A program made the translations under genes and the position numbers. Of a DNA stretch of 64,000 nt, positions 7,485-16,847 are shown piece after piece. This stretch comes from Pseudomaricurvus alkylphenolicus. Lineage in GTDB: Bacteria; Pseudomonadota; Gammaproteobacteria; Pseudomonadales; Cellvibrionaceae. The number at the start of each line of letters is the position of its first letter. The stretch's first letter is position 1. The stretch lies in NCBI RefSeq assembly GCF_011683955.1, contig NZ_JAAQPI010000003.1, forward strand, positions 620,001-684,000, read 5' to 3'. The notes under the pieces were generated by a model. That model was not told the DNA's origin. It did not search any database and saw nothing but the letters and a program-made list of their open reading frames with translations.

Positions 7485-9545
7485 ATGAGTGCAGACAACC
7501 CCCTGCAGTGGCAGCTGCGCCCACTGCCCAACAACCCCGAAACCGAGCTGCTCCCCCTGCGGCATGACGCCGTTATTGGACGAGACCAAAAGTGCGAGCT
7601 GGTCGTTCATTCCAACCGATTATCCCGACGTCACGCCCGCATTCAGTTGCAGGGTAACCACCTGATCATTGAAGACCTGAATTCAACCAACGGCACCCGC
7701 GTCAATGGCCAAAAAGTACATGCCAGCGCCCTCAAACCCGGCGATCAGGTCGCACTGGGCACCCTCGCTTACGAAGTCGAGTTGTTAGAGCCTTCAGCGC
7801 AATATAAAGAGCCTTCAGCACCTGAACCAGTGCCACCTGCAAAAGCCAGAATACCTTCGCCGCAGGTAGAGCCCTCAGCGGGTGAAATGCCCTCAGCGGG
7901 TGAAATGCCCTCAGCGAATAAAAAGCCAACAGAAAGTCCCGAAGCCTCAGCGGAGGAAAATGCCGCCTCCCAGAACAAAAAGGGCAACAGTACCAAGATG
8001 CTCTCACTGGGCGCCCAACCCCTGCGTCTGACCGGCCTGAGTGGTGCCATTTACGGCAAACATTTTGTCCTGCACAGCCCTCCTCTGGTAATCGGCAAGA
8101 ACGACGACTGCGATATCGTCATCGCTGATGACGCTTCCATTTCCGGGCGCCACGCCGAGCTGTATTGTGAAGGCAAGAACTGGCAGATCCGCGACCTGGA
8201 TTCCACCAACGGCGTACTTCGCAACAGCAAGACCTGTAAGCAAGCTCGCATCAACCCCGGTGACCTGTTAACACTCGGTCAAGTGCAGTTTCGCGTCGAA
8301 CACCTGGGCGAAGATTCCAGACAACCCCAGGAGAAAGCCGGATCCGGCCACTGGAAACTGGTCGTAATGTTATGCCTGCTGTTATTTAACGCGTGGTTGT
8401 GGTTCCAACTTCGCCCGGATAGCGCACCGAAACTGCTGCGTGCGCCGCTGCAGATTGTGCTGAACTGGCGACAGCCGCTCAATCCGGGCACCCCGTTAAA
8501 CAGTCCGGTACAAAGTCAGGATACCCTCGGCAACCGCTTGTTGGCTGTAAGCGATGTGGAAGGCAATCTCTTTGTTCTGGATAGCGAAGACGGAAACCGA
8601 AAGGAACACCTTTCCGGAGGCGGCGCCTTCCATAATCGCCCCCTAGCTTCCACCTCCGGGTGGCTATTGACGAACAGCGAGGGAAAACTTCAACTTGCCA
8701 GCCGCGACATCCAGACATTGAGCGAAGGCCACGGTGCTTTCTATCACGATCCACTGCTGCTGGATATCAACGGGGACGGGATAGCGGAAATCTTGGCTCT
8801 GTCCACAAAGCAGGGTGTGCTAGTTTTTGATGAGCAGGGTAACTCCGTCTGGAACAGTCAGGGCGCGAACACTTCACGGGTCCAAAGTTTTGCTGCATCC
8901 GAAAGTGAAGAGGGAAGCTTTTTTATTGCCGACGAGAACGGCGCACTGATCGCACTGGCCCCCTCACCTTCAGGTATTCAACCACTTTGGAAGCAACAAA
9001 CATCCAACCAAACGCTGCACCTGCTCATGCCGAAAGATGAGCTACAGACGCTGCTGTTTGCATTTTCGCCGACTGCCGTTAGCGGGTATCAAATTGATGA
9101 TGGCAATCCTGCCTGGGAGGTATCTCTGGGCGAAGCCGGTCTGAGCTTACCCACATCGGCGGATCTGAATCGGGACGGCCAGGGAGATATTATTGTTTTG
9201 GGGCTCTCCGGAGAAGTCCGCGTCCTCAACGGCGCCAATGGTCAGTCGCTATGGAGTCAGGCCCTGGAATATCGAACAATGGCGCCACCCGCCGTGGGGG
9301 AACTCAGTGGTGACAGCATTCCTGATCTGGTGCTGATCGACGACTTGGGAGGTCTGCACTTGCTGAGCGGTAAGGATGGCAAACCACTCCTGCCCAGACA
9401 ACAATTGCTACAGGCAGATGTCTTGTCAGCGCCATTGTTGGCGGACATCGATGGGGACGGGTTGCTGAATTTGGTTATTGCCACGGAAGACGGAGTTGTG
9501 CACAACTACTGGCTCAACCGCACACCCCCAACTGCGACACAATAA
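7485..9545 (+). CDS. Double-FHA, single-TM protein with a C-terminal FG-GAP/PQQ-type beta-propeller
   Basis: 686 residues. Two forkhead-associated domains are clear: residues about 28-95 (VIGRDQKCELVVHSNRLSRR, then DLNSTNGTRVNG) and about 198-270 (VIGKNDDCDIVIADDASISG, then DLDSTNGVLRN). FHA domains bind phosphothreonine. A Pro/Ser/Glu linker with short repeats joins them. A single membrane helix follows at about 289-308 (LVVMLCLLLFNAWLWFQL). The remainder is a repeat-rich beta-structure with calcium-loop motifs DINGDGIAEI, DLNRDGQGDI and DIDGDGLLNL, typical of FG-GAP/VCBS or PQQ-like propellers. Predicted topology is cytoplasmic FHA pair and periplasmic propeller. Co-transcribed with the secreted coiled-coil gene; the Ser/Thr kinases elsewhere in the window could write its ligand. 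Domain calls are firm, function is not known. Confidence 0.85.
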   Translation: MSADNPLQWQLRPLPNNPETELLPLRHDAVIGRDQKCELVVHSNRLSRRHARIQLQGNHLIIEDLNSTNGTRVNGQKVHASALKPGDQVALGTLAYEVELLEPSAQYKEPSAPEPVPPAKARIPSPQVEPSAGEMPSAGEMPSANKKPTESPEASAEENAASQNKKGNSTKMLSLGAQPLRLTGLSGAIYGKHFVLHSPPLVIGKNDDCDIVIADDASISGRHAELYCEGKNWQIRDLDSTNGVLRNSKTCKQARINPGDLLTLGQVQFRVEHLGEDSRQPQEKAGSGHWKLVVMLCLLLFNAWLWFQLRPDSAPKLLRAPLQIVLNWRQPLNPGTPLNSPVQSQDTLGNRLLAVSDVEGNLFVLDSEDGNRKEHLSGGGAFHNRPLASTSGWLLTNSEGKLQLASRDIQTLSEGHGAFYHDPLLLDINGDGIAEILALSTKQGVLVFDEQGNSVWNSQGANTSRVQSFAASESEEGSFFIADENGALIALAPSPSGIQPLWKQQTSNQTLHLLMPKDELQTLLFAFSPTAVSGYQIDDGNPAWEVSLGEAGLSLPTSADLNRDGQGDIIVLGLSGEVRVLNGANGQSLWSQALEYRTMAPPAVGELSGDSIPDLVLIDDLGGLHLLSGKDGKPLLPRQQLLQADVLSAPLLADIDGDGLLNLVIATEDGVVHNYWLNRTPPTATQ
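7871..7924 (+). repeat. 18-bp tandem repeat in the FHA linker
   Basis: GCCCTCAGCGGGTGAAAT occurs at 7871-7888 and identically at 7889-7906, with a degenerate third copy at 7907-7924. It encodes the linker repeat PSAGEM between the two FHA domains. Exact copies point to recent slippage expansion in a disordered linker. Confidence 0.85.
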
Positions 9546-9570
9546 TGCAGGGCTAGTGTATTCAATAGAT

Positions 9571-11544
9571 TCATTCTTGCTGGGACACCAGTGCGTATTG
9601 GGCAACCAGCTCAGCCAGCGGCATCGGTTTGGCAACACCATAGCCCTGGGCAAAATCCACTCCAAGCCTCTTCAGCAGCTGCTTGCAGGCGTCGTCCTCG
9701 ACAAATTCCGCTACCGTTCGCTTTCCCATTAAATGCGCCAGCTCATTAATGCTGCGCACCATCGCCAGATCGATCGGATCCTTCGCCATGTCCCGCACAA
9801 AACTGCCATCGATTTTGACGTAGTCGACAGGTAGATTTTTGAGATAACCGAAAGACGACAAGCCACTGCCAAAATCATCCAACGCGAAGCGACAGCCCAG
9901 CGATTGCAACTGTTCAATAAACTGCGTGGCTCGCTGAAGATTACTGATGGCCGCCGTTTCCGTGATTTCGAAACAGATCCGGCCCGACAGCTCAGGAAAA
10001 TTCGTCATCTGCTCACTGGCAAAGGGCAGAAAATCCGAATCGCCCAATGTAAGGCCAGACAGATTGATGCTAAAGGTGTTAAAGACTTGCAACAGCTCAG
10101 GCACTTGCCGCAGGTGTTCAAGCGCGGCCACCAACACGTAGCGATCCAGCTTGGCCGATATACCGTAGCGCTCCGCTGCGGGCAGGAAAGCCCCCGGGGG
10201 GGCCAGGCTGCCGTCTTCATTGCGATAGCGAATCAACAGCTCAACATGGCGGCTGTGTTCATCATCTGCCAGCGCCTCAATCACTTGCCCGACAATAATA
10301 AACCGACGCTGCTCAATACCTTCGTGAATGGTGGACACCCAGTGCATTTCACCTTGGTGACGAGCGGTGACATCGTCGTCGCGGCGATGCTCCTGAATAC
10401 GATTTCTGCCCTGTTCTTTGGCCATGTAGCAGGCGGTGTCCGCATCTCGCAGGATATCACTGACCTGCGCATCGGACTGATCGAAAATAACGACACCAAT
10501 ACTGGCGGTAACCTTAAACTGACGCCCCTCCCAGGGAAAATTAAATTCATCAATGGCAGACCGCAACTTCTCCGCCAACTCCCTGGCTTCAATCTCGGCG
10601 CAGTACTGTAACAACACTGCAAATTCGTCACCGCCGAGACGGGCGACACTGTCCTGCTGCCGAACCTGATCGCGAATGATCTCGCCAAGCTGTTTGAGCA
10701 GCTGGTCACCCGCCAGATGACCACAGGTATCGTTGATCACTTTGAATTGGTCTGCGTCGATAAAGAATACCGCGTGGGTGCTCTTATCGGTGATCGCTAA
10801 CGCCAGGCTGGTTTCCACCCGACGCTCAAATTCGTGCCGATTGATCAGCCCGGTCAGCAAATCATGGCTGGCCTGGTAACTGAGCCTGGCCGCCATTTGC
10901 TTGGCGCGGGTGATGTCCCGGGTCATCGCCAGATGGGCAATCACCTTGCCGTCATTGTCATGCAGCGGCACGGCATGGCTTTCAACCGATTTGCGCGTGC
11001 CTTTGAGCCCTATGACATCGTACTCAATCTGCTCCGACTTCCCCGCAAAGATACGGGCGTTGAAGTCGATATAGAGCTGCCGATGCTCCGGCGCAATCAA
11101 GTCATAAACCGACTGCCCTTGTACCTCGCCCAGACTGTCGGCCTCGACAATATTCAATCCGGCAGGGTTCATCTCCATCAGGGTACCGTCGCGGGCCACG
11201 GTCTTGACACACTCGGGGGCAAACTGGATCACCTGACTCAGTTTTTCCCGCTCCATCATCAGTGCCTGTTTTTGCGACTGCACACGCAGAGAGGAAACGG
11301 TCGATGTCACGCCTATCAACAGAATCAGCAACGACAGGGTCGAGCGGAAGTAGATCTCTGCGGCTTCAGGGTGAAACAGCTGCTGTAACCATGTTCCCTC
11401 ACCCAGCATCAGGGCATCAACAAAGGGGTCAACCACCCAAACCGCCACCACTGCCAACAGCGAGAGCCTGCAGGCAAAGGAGCGAAAGACATCTGACAAG
11501 GACGCTTCCGGGGGCAAATTAAGCAGGGCTCTGAATAATGTCAC
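9571..11544 (-). CDS. Membrane PAS-GGDEF-EAL protein (diguanylate cyclase/phosphodiesterase)
   Basis: 657 residues. Two hydrophobic helices lie in the first 90 residues, then a PAS domain (about 100-215, VIQFAPECVKTVARDGTLME). The GGDEF domain (about 230-390) has an intact RLGGDEFAVLL active site. The EAL domain (about 410-645) has ELLIR in place of the usual EALLR, yet keeps the catalytic Glu, and also LDDFGSGLSSFGYLKNLPVD, VKIDGSFV and KRTVAEFVED. It probably makes and/or breaks cyclic di-GMP at the inner membrane in response to a PAS-sensed signal. It is a single gene converging with the FHA gene; a riboswitch or partner was not seen. Whether both activities are present cannot be judged from sequence alone. 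Confidence 0.93.
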   Translation of the reverse strand: MTLFRALLNLPPEASLSDVFRSFACRLSLLAVVAVWVVDPFVDALMLGEGTWLQQLFHPEAAEIYFRSTLSLLILLIGVTSTVSSLRVQSQKQALMMEREKLSQVIQFAPECVKTVARDGTLMEMNPAGLNIVEADSLGEVQGQSVYDLIAPEHRQLYIDFNARIFAGKSEQIEYDVIGLKGTRKSVESHAVPLHDNDGKVIAHLAMTRDITRAKQMAARLSYQASHDLLTGLINRHEFERRVETSLALAITDKSTHAVFFIDADQFKVINDTCGHLAGDQLLKQLGEIIRDQVRQQDSVARLGGDEFAVLLQYCAEIEARELAEKLRSAIDEFNFPWEGRQFKVTASIGVVIFDQSDAQVSDILRDADTACYMAKEQGRNRIQEHRRDDDVTARHQGEMHWVSTIHEGIEQRRFIIVGQVIEALADDEHSRHVELLIRYRNEDGSLAPPGAFLPAAERYGISAKLDRYVLVAALEHLRQVPELLQVFNTFSINLSGLTLGDSDFLPFASEQMTNFPELSGRICFEITETAAISNLQRATQFIEQLQSLGCRFALDDFGSGLSSFGYLKNLPVDYVKIDGSFVRDMAKDPIDLAMVRSINELAHLMGKRTVAEFVEDDACKQLLKRLGVDFAQGYGVAKPMPLAELVAQYALVSQQE

Positions 11545-11831
11545 TAGGGCTCTCAGGTGGTTGGTTATATATGGCCAGAATTCACCGGCGCAGCTGCTCT
11601 ACAAAAAAGCCCGATATTGTACTGCAAAAATAGCTGCCCGGATGAGTTGTCAATAAATTCCCCCTACTTTTGCGTGATTTCCCACGGATCTGTTGCGAAA
11701 TTTGCGTTTCCGCTTGGATTAGGCTCTTGTTGTGGAGCCTGCCGGCCGGCATCCTGACACACCCTTCGGATCAATGGATGACCCGTAAGAGACCTTCGCC
11801 ACAAAAGATCAAACAAAAAGGAATTTGACTC

Positions 11832-12665
11832 ATGATCTCTTCTTCAAAGTACGCCTCCCATTTAACCTTCAAACTGCTGCTGGGTTTCGAGCTCTGCCTG
11901 ATTTGCGCCACCGGATGTGCCGACATTGTTGCCTATGACCTGGTCAAAGGGGGCAGCCAGAACCTGCTGGCCTATAACAACCCCTTTCGCAACGCCTTTG
12001 CTTCAACGGATGATACCTTTCAGATTCACCACCTTGGCAATGCTCCGATTGGCGAAAATTTGATAGATCGCTCAGCTGCACCGCCCTTTGATGACAACTT
12101 TGGTATCCTGCAGCCCTCGGACCCCTATCCGTTTTTTGCCGCCCAGGATATCGACAACAGTGACAACCCCAACGGCAGCGCGGAAGCCACCTGGCGCTTT
12201 GCCATTGGAGGGTTTGACCAGCTCAAGCTGCTGATTGATATCGCTGCCATGGGCGACTTTGAAAGTGGAGACCGCTTCAGCTTTGATTACGCCCTGGATG
12301 GTGGCGTTCGTCAAACCTTGTTCGACCTCAATGCAGAAACCTCACTGCAACAGACCTATACACTGGCTTCAGGTCTGACCAGAGTGCTCAATGATCCTCT
12401 GGCCATCGACGGCAGACTGCTGGATAACAGATTACAAACCTTTCAGCGATCAATTGATGGAACGGCCCGAGAGCTGGATCTGTTTTTCTTTGGCAGCCAG
12501 AACGGCGGCGAAGAGGTGCTGGCGTTTCGCAATATCATTGTGGAAGGAGAGCGCCTGGCACCGGCATCCAGCGTGCCTGCACCCTCAACGCTGGGGCTGA
12601 TCGCCTTACCGCTGCTGTTTTGGCGGCGCTGGCGACGCTATCAAGACAGGGAAGCCCTAAAATAG
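11832..12665 (+). CDS. Secreted protein with a PEP-CTERM-like sorting tail
   Basis: 277 residues. The N terminus is a signal peptide (KLLLGFELCLICATGCADIV), with cleavage likely near residue 30. The body is a beta-rich domain with Phe/Asp-rich wording and no recognised family. The C terminus VPAPSTLGLIALPLLFWRRW, followed by a basic end, has the PEP-CTERM layout: a PxPS motif, one hydrophobic helix and an Arg cluster. PEP-CTERM tails are processed by exosortase and usually mark exopolysaccharide-associated proteins. The central residue is A, not the common E. AAGGAA precedes the ATG. The 287 bp upstream hold nothing else that I recognise. No exosortase is in the window. Confidence 0.75.
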   Translation: MISSSKYASHLTFKLLLGFELCLICATGCADIVAYDLVKGGSQNLLAYNNPFRNAFASTDDTFQIHHLGNAPIGENLIDRSAAPPFDDNFGILQPSDPYPFFAAQDIDNSDNPNGSAEATWRFAIGGFDQLKLLIDIAAMGDFESGDRFSFDYALDGGVRQTLFDLNAETSLQQTYTLASGLTRVLNDPLAIDGRLLDNRLQTFQRSIDGTARELDLFFFGSQNGGEEVLAFRNIIVEGERLAPASSVPAPSTLGLIALPLLFWRRWRRYQDREALK

Positions 12666-12686
12666 CCGCATGGCAATAAGCAAAGA

Positions 12687-13085
12687 TTAGTCCCGGTTAA
12701 ACCACCGCCCCATGGTCTCACGCGCTTTTTCCTTATGCTCTACCTTGATATGTGCAGCAATGGCCGCTACGGCCGCCACCAGCACGCCGAGATCGTCGGA
12801 ATAACCCGCCAGCGGCGTCAGATCGGGAATCGCGTCCAGAGGAGTAATGAAATAGCCCAACGCGGCGTAAACCACCGATTTGGCCCAGGCAGGGGTGTCG
12901 TCATCCTGGGCGGCATAAAACAACCGCAAGGCGGGCTCCAATACGCTCTCGCCGGCCACTCTGGCGTAATTCTTGATCTTGTCCCAAAAACCCTTTTCAG
13001 AATATTCCTGCTCAAACTTGTTGTCGGTTTTTTCCTTTTTTTCACTGTTGTCCGCAGCTTCCACTTTATCCACTTCCTCCGTCAT
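12687..13085 (-). CDS. YkvA/DUF1232 family small membrane protein
   Basis: 132 residues. The first 40 are highly charged (many Lys and Glu). The C-terminal half has the DUF1232 signature: SVVYAALGYFITPLDAIPDL, then GYSDDLGVLVAAVAAIAAHI, forming two hydrophobic segments with a conserved PxDxIPDL-type loop. The family is widespread, membrane-associated and of unknown function. A strong GAGGAGG lies just before the ATG at 13085. It is followed downstream by the convergent PEP-CTERM-like gene, and sits 80 bp after the AttH-like lipoprotein gene on the same strand. Confidence 0.9.
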   Translation of the reverse strand: MTEEVDKVEAADNSEKKEKTDNKFEQEYSEKGFWDKIKNYARVAGESVLEPALRLFYAAQDDDTPAWAKSVVYAALGYFITPLDAIPDLTPLAGYSDDLGVLVAAVAAIAAHIKVEHKEKARETMGRWFNRD

Positions 13086-13165
13086 CGTCGCCTCCTCTTT
13101 GAGATTGGCATGGGTTTGAGATTGGCAGGGGTTGAGATTCGCTTAGGTATCAGATTACCACAGCG

Positions 13166-14296
13166 TTAACCCTCAGGGTTTATGCGGGTCATCTCCAGGT
13201 AGCCGCGGCCAACTGGCTTTCTGTTCGGTAATTCATAGATGACAACCGCCCCTTCCCAGTATTTGACCGCCAGATCCATATACTGATTTCGCACCGGCGC
13301 TTCAATCAACCATTGTTCCCCGGTAGTCCGGTCGCTCATCCGCCATCGGACTGCATAATCGAATCCGTTGGGCGCACGCCAGTGATCCAGCTCCACAAGA
13401 TCTATATCGTTCCTGCTGAGCAATTCATATTGGCCATTCGCTGCCACCCGGCCACCCTGGCTATTGGGATGGGCACCGCCTGTAAATTCTCGCAATTGGT
13501 AATACATCAGGTCACGGCCGTCATCGAACTGCAAGGCAAACCAGTCCCAGCCCTCCATATCATCATCCAAAGCGCTGGTACTCCATTCCCGGTCAAACCA
13601 ACTCAAGCCATCCACCTCATACACAACGTCACCGACGCGGACCTTTCCGCGACTGTGAATTCGAGTGATCGAGTAATAATAGGAGGCGTTACCGGGGGCA
13701 CGCCCTTTTTGACTTAGGCCCTTGTTTCCCTGCAATACCGGAGGCTTCGCAGAACGAAGATCGAGTTCGATGGCGAAGTTCCGGTCAATAACTTTTAATT
13801 GCCAGTGCTTCTGTCCGGACAAAGACCAATCGTCCAACCATACGCGCAGAGGATTTGCCTGCGCGCCTGCAAGCCCCGGAGACGAGCGGGAAAAGCGTTG
13901 CCCATACAGATGCTGACCGTCACCAAGATCACTGACGGCTGCATGCGCCATCCAGGCTGAGTCACTCAACCACTGCGAAGGGTTTTGCTGTTTGAGTGAC
14001 TGCGCTTCTTCGATGGGGCTGAGAGCGTTTCGAAAAAACGTGACTTGGTAGCCGAGCCGATGGCCGTCTTTAGCCACCAGATTTCCAGTCAAATACCACC
14101 ATTCATTGCGAAACGCCGGGTGGGGGCCATGGTCACGTGGAAATTCAAACACACGCGGTGTGGTTGCACGATCATAACCCGACACGTCACTGCCACCCAG
14201 CAGCTGCCCCAGCTGTAGTGGATCTTGTCTGGGTGTTTTTTCCACACAGCCTGTCAGACACAGTACCAGCAGAATCAACCCGAGGCGCAGGCACAT
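13166..14296 (-). CDS. AttH/CrtC-like (lipocalin-like) lipoprotein of the ABC operon
   Basis: 376 residues with the ATG at 14296, giving a lipoprotein signal MCLRLGLILLVLCLTGC with a clear lipobox (LTGC). The frame is open upstream to 14470 inside the permease gene, but that reading lacks a signal peptide at its start; an ATG at 14320 is the only serious alternative. The mature part contains FRNEWWYLTGNL, GYQVTFFRNALS, GLSWFDREWSTSAL and YYQLREFTGG, the motifs of the AttH/CrtC lipocalin-like family (annotated as predicted secreted hydrolase or carotenoid 1,2-hydratase). It starts 4 bases after the permease stop. The ATPase-permease-AttH order resembles the att transporter arrangement of Agrobacterium. 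Substrate unknown. Confidence 0.88.
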   Translation of the reverse strand: MCLRLGLILLVLCLTGCVEKTPRQDPLQLGQLLGGSDVSGYDRATTPRVFEFPRDHGPHPAFRNEWWYLTGNLVAKDGHRLGYQVTFFRNALSPIEEAQSLKQQNPSQWLSDSAWMAHAAVSDLGDGQHLYGQRFSRSSPGLAGAQANPLRVWLDDWSLSGQKHWQLKVIDRNFAIELDLRSAKPPVLQGNKGLSQKGRAPGNASYYYSITRIHSRGKVRVGDVVYEVDGLSWFDREWSTSALDDDMEGWDWFALQFDDGRDLMYYQLREFTGGAHPNSQGGRVAANGQYELLSRNDIDLVELDHWRAPNGFDYAVRWRMSDRTTGEQWLIEAPVRNQYMDLAVKYWEGAVVIYELPNRKPVGRGYLEMTRINPEG

Positions 14297-14300
14297 GGCA

Positions 14301-16847
14301 CTATTGCTCTCGCAAGCCATTGGCCGGTTGCAGCCGGGCCGCACGCCAGGCGGGATACAAGCCGGCCACCAGCGCGGAGAGAATACCCAACGCAAACGCC
14401 TGCAGGAAGGTTTCCCAGGCCCAGTAAAACTGTATGCTCCAACCAAAAGAGCGACGATTAATAACATCAATCAATACATCCGCCATCACCACGCCCATGG
14501 GCATTGCCAATAGCGCCGCCACCAAACCCATCAGTCCGGTTTCTGTAAGCACCATTGCCATCAATTGACCGGGTTTCATTCCCATCGCGCGCAACAGGGC
14601 ATACTGTTGCTGTCGCTCGAGTTGCAACGCCAACAGGGCGCTGATGATGGCAACCATGGCCACAACAATCACCAATAAACGCAGAGCTTGCGTGATCGTA
14701 AAGGTGCGATCAAACAAAGCCAGACTCAGGGTGCGGATACCTTCACTGGAATGCCATTGCAGAGTTTCACTGTATGGCACCAGTCTCTCTGCAACGCGTT
14801 GGTGCCATAGCTCCGCAGAAACATTCGGGGGACGAGAGAGGCTTATTGCCGTCACCCGCTGATCACGCCACCATTGCCGATAGACCTGGTCGTCCATCAG
14901 CAGCAAACCCCGGCTGGAGGTATAGTCGTAAAACACGCCCAAAACACTGAAGGTCTTCTCGCCCACGTCAGTGAGCAGGGTGATCGAATCGCCGCTGCTG
15001 AGGCTGCGATGATATGCCAGGGTTTCGGATATCATCACCCCCTCGTCCTCTTGAAGACGCGTCTGCCAATTTGCTTCTGATGCCATTATCAATTCCGGTG
15101 TGACCAGTGGCGTTGGACTGGCAACGGCCATCAATCGCAGGGGACCAAACTGTGTTTCTACCAGGGTTCGCCGTATTTGCCGTAATTGAAAAACCTCTGC
15201 GGAGTGGCGCAGATCATCAATCAAATCAGCGGGTACGCTTTGAGTATTGCGATTCCGTACGCTGATATGCATGTCGCCCTGGAGGCTTTGTTCCAGCCAG
15301 TGAATCACTGTCTGGCGAAAGCTGCCAATCATCACCCCGACACCAACGGTAACCGAGAGTGCCAACGCCAATGCCGCCACGGCCAGACCGGAACGGCTGA
15401 CTCCGCGGGCAATGCCGCGAACGGCCATACGGGTACTGATGCCAAAACCATAGCCGAACACCGCCATAATCAACTTGACCAGCAACATCAACAGCGCTGG
15501 TATGCATAGACAGAAACCCACCACCTGCAGCCCCAGGGCGGCAAATCCACCCCACAGGGAGCCGGAGGGCCACTGCAACCACGCGCTTCCCAGAGCTGCG
15601 AGAACCGCCCCAAACAATAGCATCCATGGCAATCGCCGGTGCCAACCGGACTCAACCACCGAACGCTGCAACACCTGCACGGGAAGACTCTTGCCAGCCT
15701 CCCAAGCTGGCACCAAAGACGATATGAACGCTGTCCCAAGTCCCAGCACAAATCCCTTGGCTATTGAGCGGTAGTCGAGCAAGAATGCGGTAACGTGCAG
15801 ATGAAAATACAAATCACTGATGGTGCCACTGACAAACCGCACCAACACCTGCCCCAGCGCCACTCCGAACGCACAACCCAAAACCCCAAACACCACAGCA
15901 ACGATCAGCGTTTCTATGCAAATCAAACGTATTAACTCTGAGCGGGTAACACCCAGCGATCTCAAAATACCCAGCGACGTGCGACGCTTGAGCACGGAAA
16001 AGGTTACTGTGTTGACAATGAGTAGCGCGGCGACTAGCAGCGCCAACAAACTCATGGCTGTGAGATTGTGGTGAAAGGCGGCGCTCATCTGCATCAATCT
16101 CTGCTGACGATTCCCGGTATCTATAAGCGTCAAACCTGCAGGCAACCATTCCCGCAGCGGTTCAACCTCGTCGTTTTGCAGATGCAGATCAATGCTGTCG
16201 ATAACACCAAATCGGCCCAGCAACCATTGCGCCGTGGACATATCGGCAAATACCAGTCCTTCGGCGGCGGCGGCATTGTCCGCTTCGAAAGTCGCCGCCA
16301 GTACCACCGACTTGATAGCCCCATCAATATCAAGGTTGAATGACTCCGAAGACTTAAGCCCGAGCTGCTGAGCGGTTTGCTGGCTTAACACCACGGAAGG
16401 CTGTTGCAGTAGAACCCGGATGGGATTAATCCTGACTTTGGCATCGGCCAGCGCAAGAGAATCAGGCTGCACCCCATTGAGCGCCACCTCACTAAAAGGA
16501 TCCGTACCGAGCAAGATCAAGGTTCTGCCCTGAACCCGGACACGCCCCCGTATTACTGGAGCGCTGGAACGGAATCCCAGATCCGTTCGCAACGATGTAT
16601 AAATCCGTTCATCAATGCCGGAAGGTCCGCCGAGGATCTGATGGCTCGCCCCAGCGGTCACCGATTCCAGCGTTAGCGCAAAGGCCCGCCGGGCACTGGC
16701 ATTGGCAACATCCACGGCGACCACCATGGCCACAGCCAGAGCAATACCCAACCCCATCAGACCCGTCTGCCAGGGATGTCGTCGCAGGTAGCCCCAGCTG
16801 CTGCGATGCAACAGCGACACGCTCTTTAACGACATTGGCATGGTCAC
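14301..16847 (-). CDS. FtsX-like ABC transporter permease (LolC/MacB superfamily, double-length)
   Basis: 848-residue inner-membrane permease. It has an N-terminal helix (WQTGLMGLGIALAVAMVVAV), a periplasmic domain, three helices at about 260-380 (MSLLALLVAALLIVNTVTFS), a second N-terminal-type helix near 480, a second periplasmic domain, and three closing helices ending LVAGLYPAWRAARLQPANGL. This duplicated FtsX layout is typical of permeases that work with LolD-type ATPases in lipoprotein or amphiphile transport rather than classical import. Its ATG overlaps the ATPase stop by four bases, and the AttH-like lipoprotein follows immediately. The three form one operon. The transported molecule is not evident. 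Confidence 0.92.
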   Translation of the reverse strand: MTMPMSLKSVSLLHRSSWGYLRRHPWQTGLMGLGIALAVAMVVAVDVANASARRAFALTLESVTAGASHQILGGPSGIDERIYTSLRTDLGFRSSAPVIRGRVRVQGRTLILLGTDPFSEVALNGVQPDSLALADAKVRINPIRVLLQQPSVVLSQQTAQQLGLKSSESFNLDIDGAIKSVVLAATFEADNAAAAEGLVFADMSTAQWLLGRFGVIDSIDLHLQNDEVEPLREWLPAGLTLIDTGNRQQRLMQMSAAFHHNLTAMSLLALLVAALLIVNTVTFSVLKRRTSLGILRSLGVTRSELIRLICIETLIVAVVFGVLGCAFGVALGQVLVRFVSGTISDLYFHLHVTAFLLDYRSIAKGFVLGLGTAFISSLVPAWEAGKSLPVQVLQRSVVESGWHRRLPWMLLFGAVLAALGSAWLQWPSGSLWGGFAALGLQVVGFCLCIPALLMLLVKLIMAVFGYGFGISTRMAVRGIARGVSRSGLAVAALALALSVTVGVGVMIGSFRQTVIHWLEQSLQGDMHISVRNRNTQSVPADLIDDLRHSAEVFQLRQIRRTLVETQFGPLRLMAVASPTPLVTPELIMASEANWQTRLQEDEGVMISETLAYHRSLSSGDSITLLTDVGEKTFSVLGVFYDYTSSRGLLLMDDQVYRQWWRDQRVTAISLSRPPNVSAELWHQRVAERLVPYSETLQWHSSEGIRTLSLALFDRTFTITQALRLLVIVVAMVAIISALLALQLERQQQYALLRAMGMKPGQLMAMVLTETGLMGLVAALLAMPMGVVMADVLIDVINRRSFGWSIQFYWAWETFLQAFALGILSALVAGLYPAWRAARLQPANGLREQ

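Noticed and set aside
11557-11757. 66-codon frame in the spacer before the PEP-CTERM-like gene
   Set aside because: GTG start without a ribosome-binding site, no signal peptide or domain, and composition unlike coding sequence here.
11545-11831. Cyclic di-GMP riboswitch between the GGDEF-EAL gene and the PEP-CTERM-like gene
   Set aside because: The GEMM core sequences are absent.
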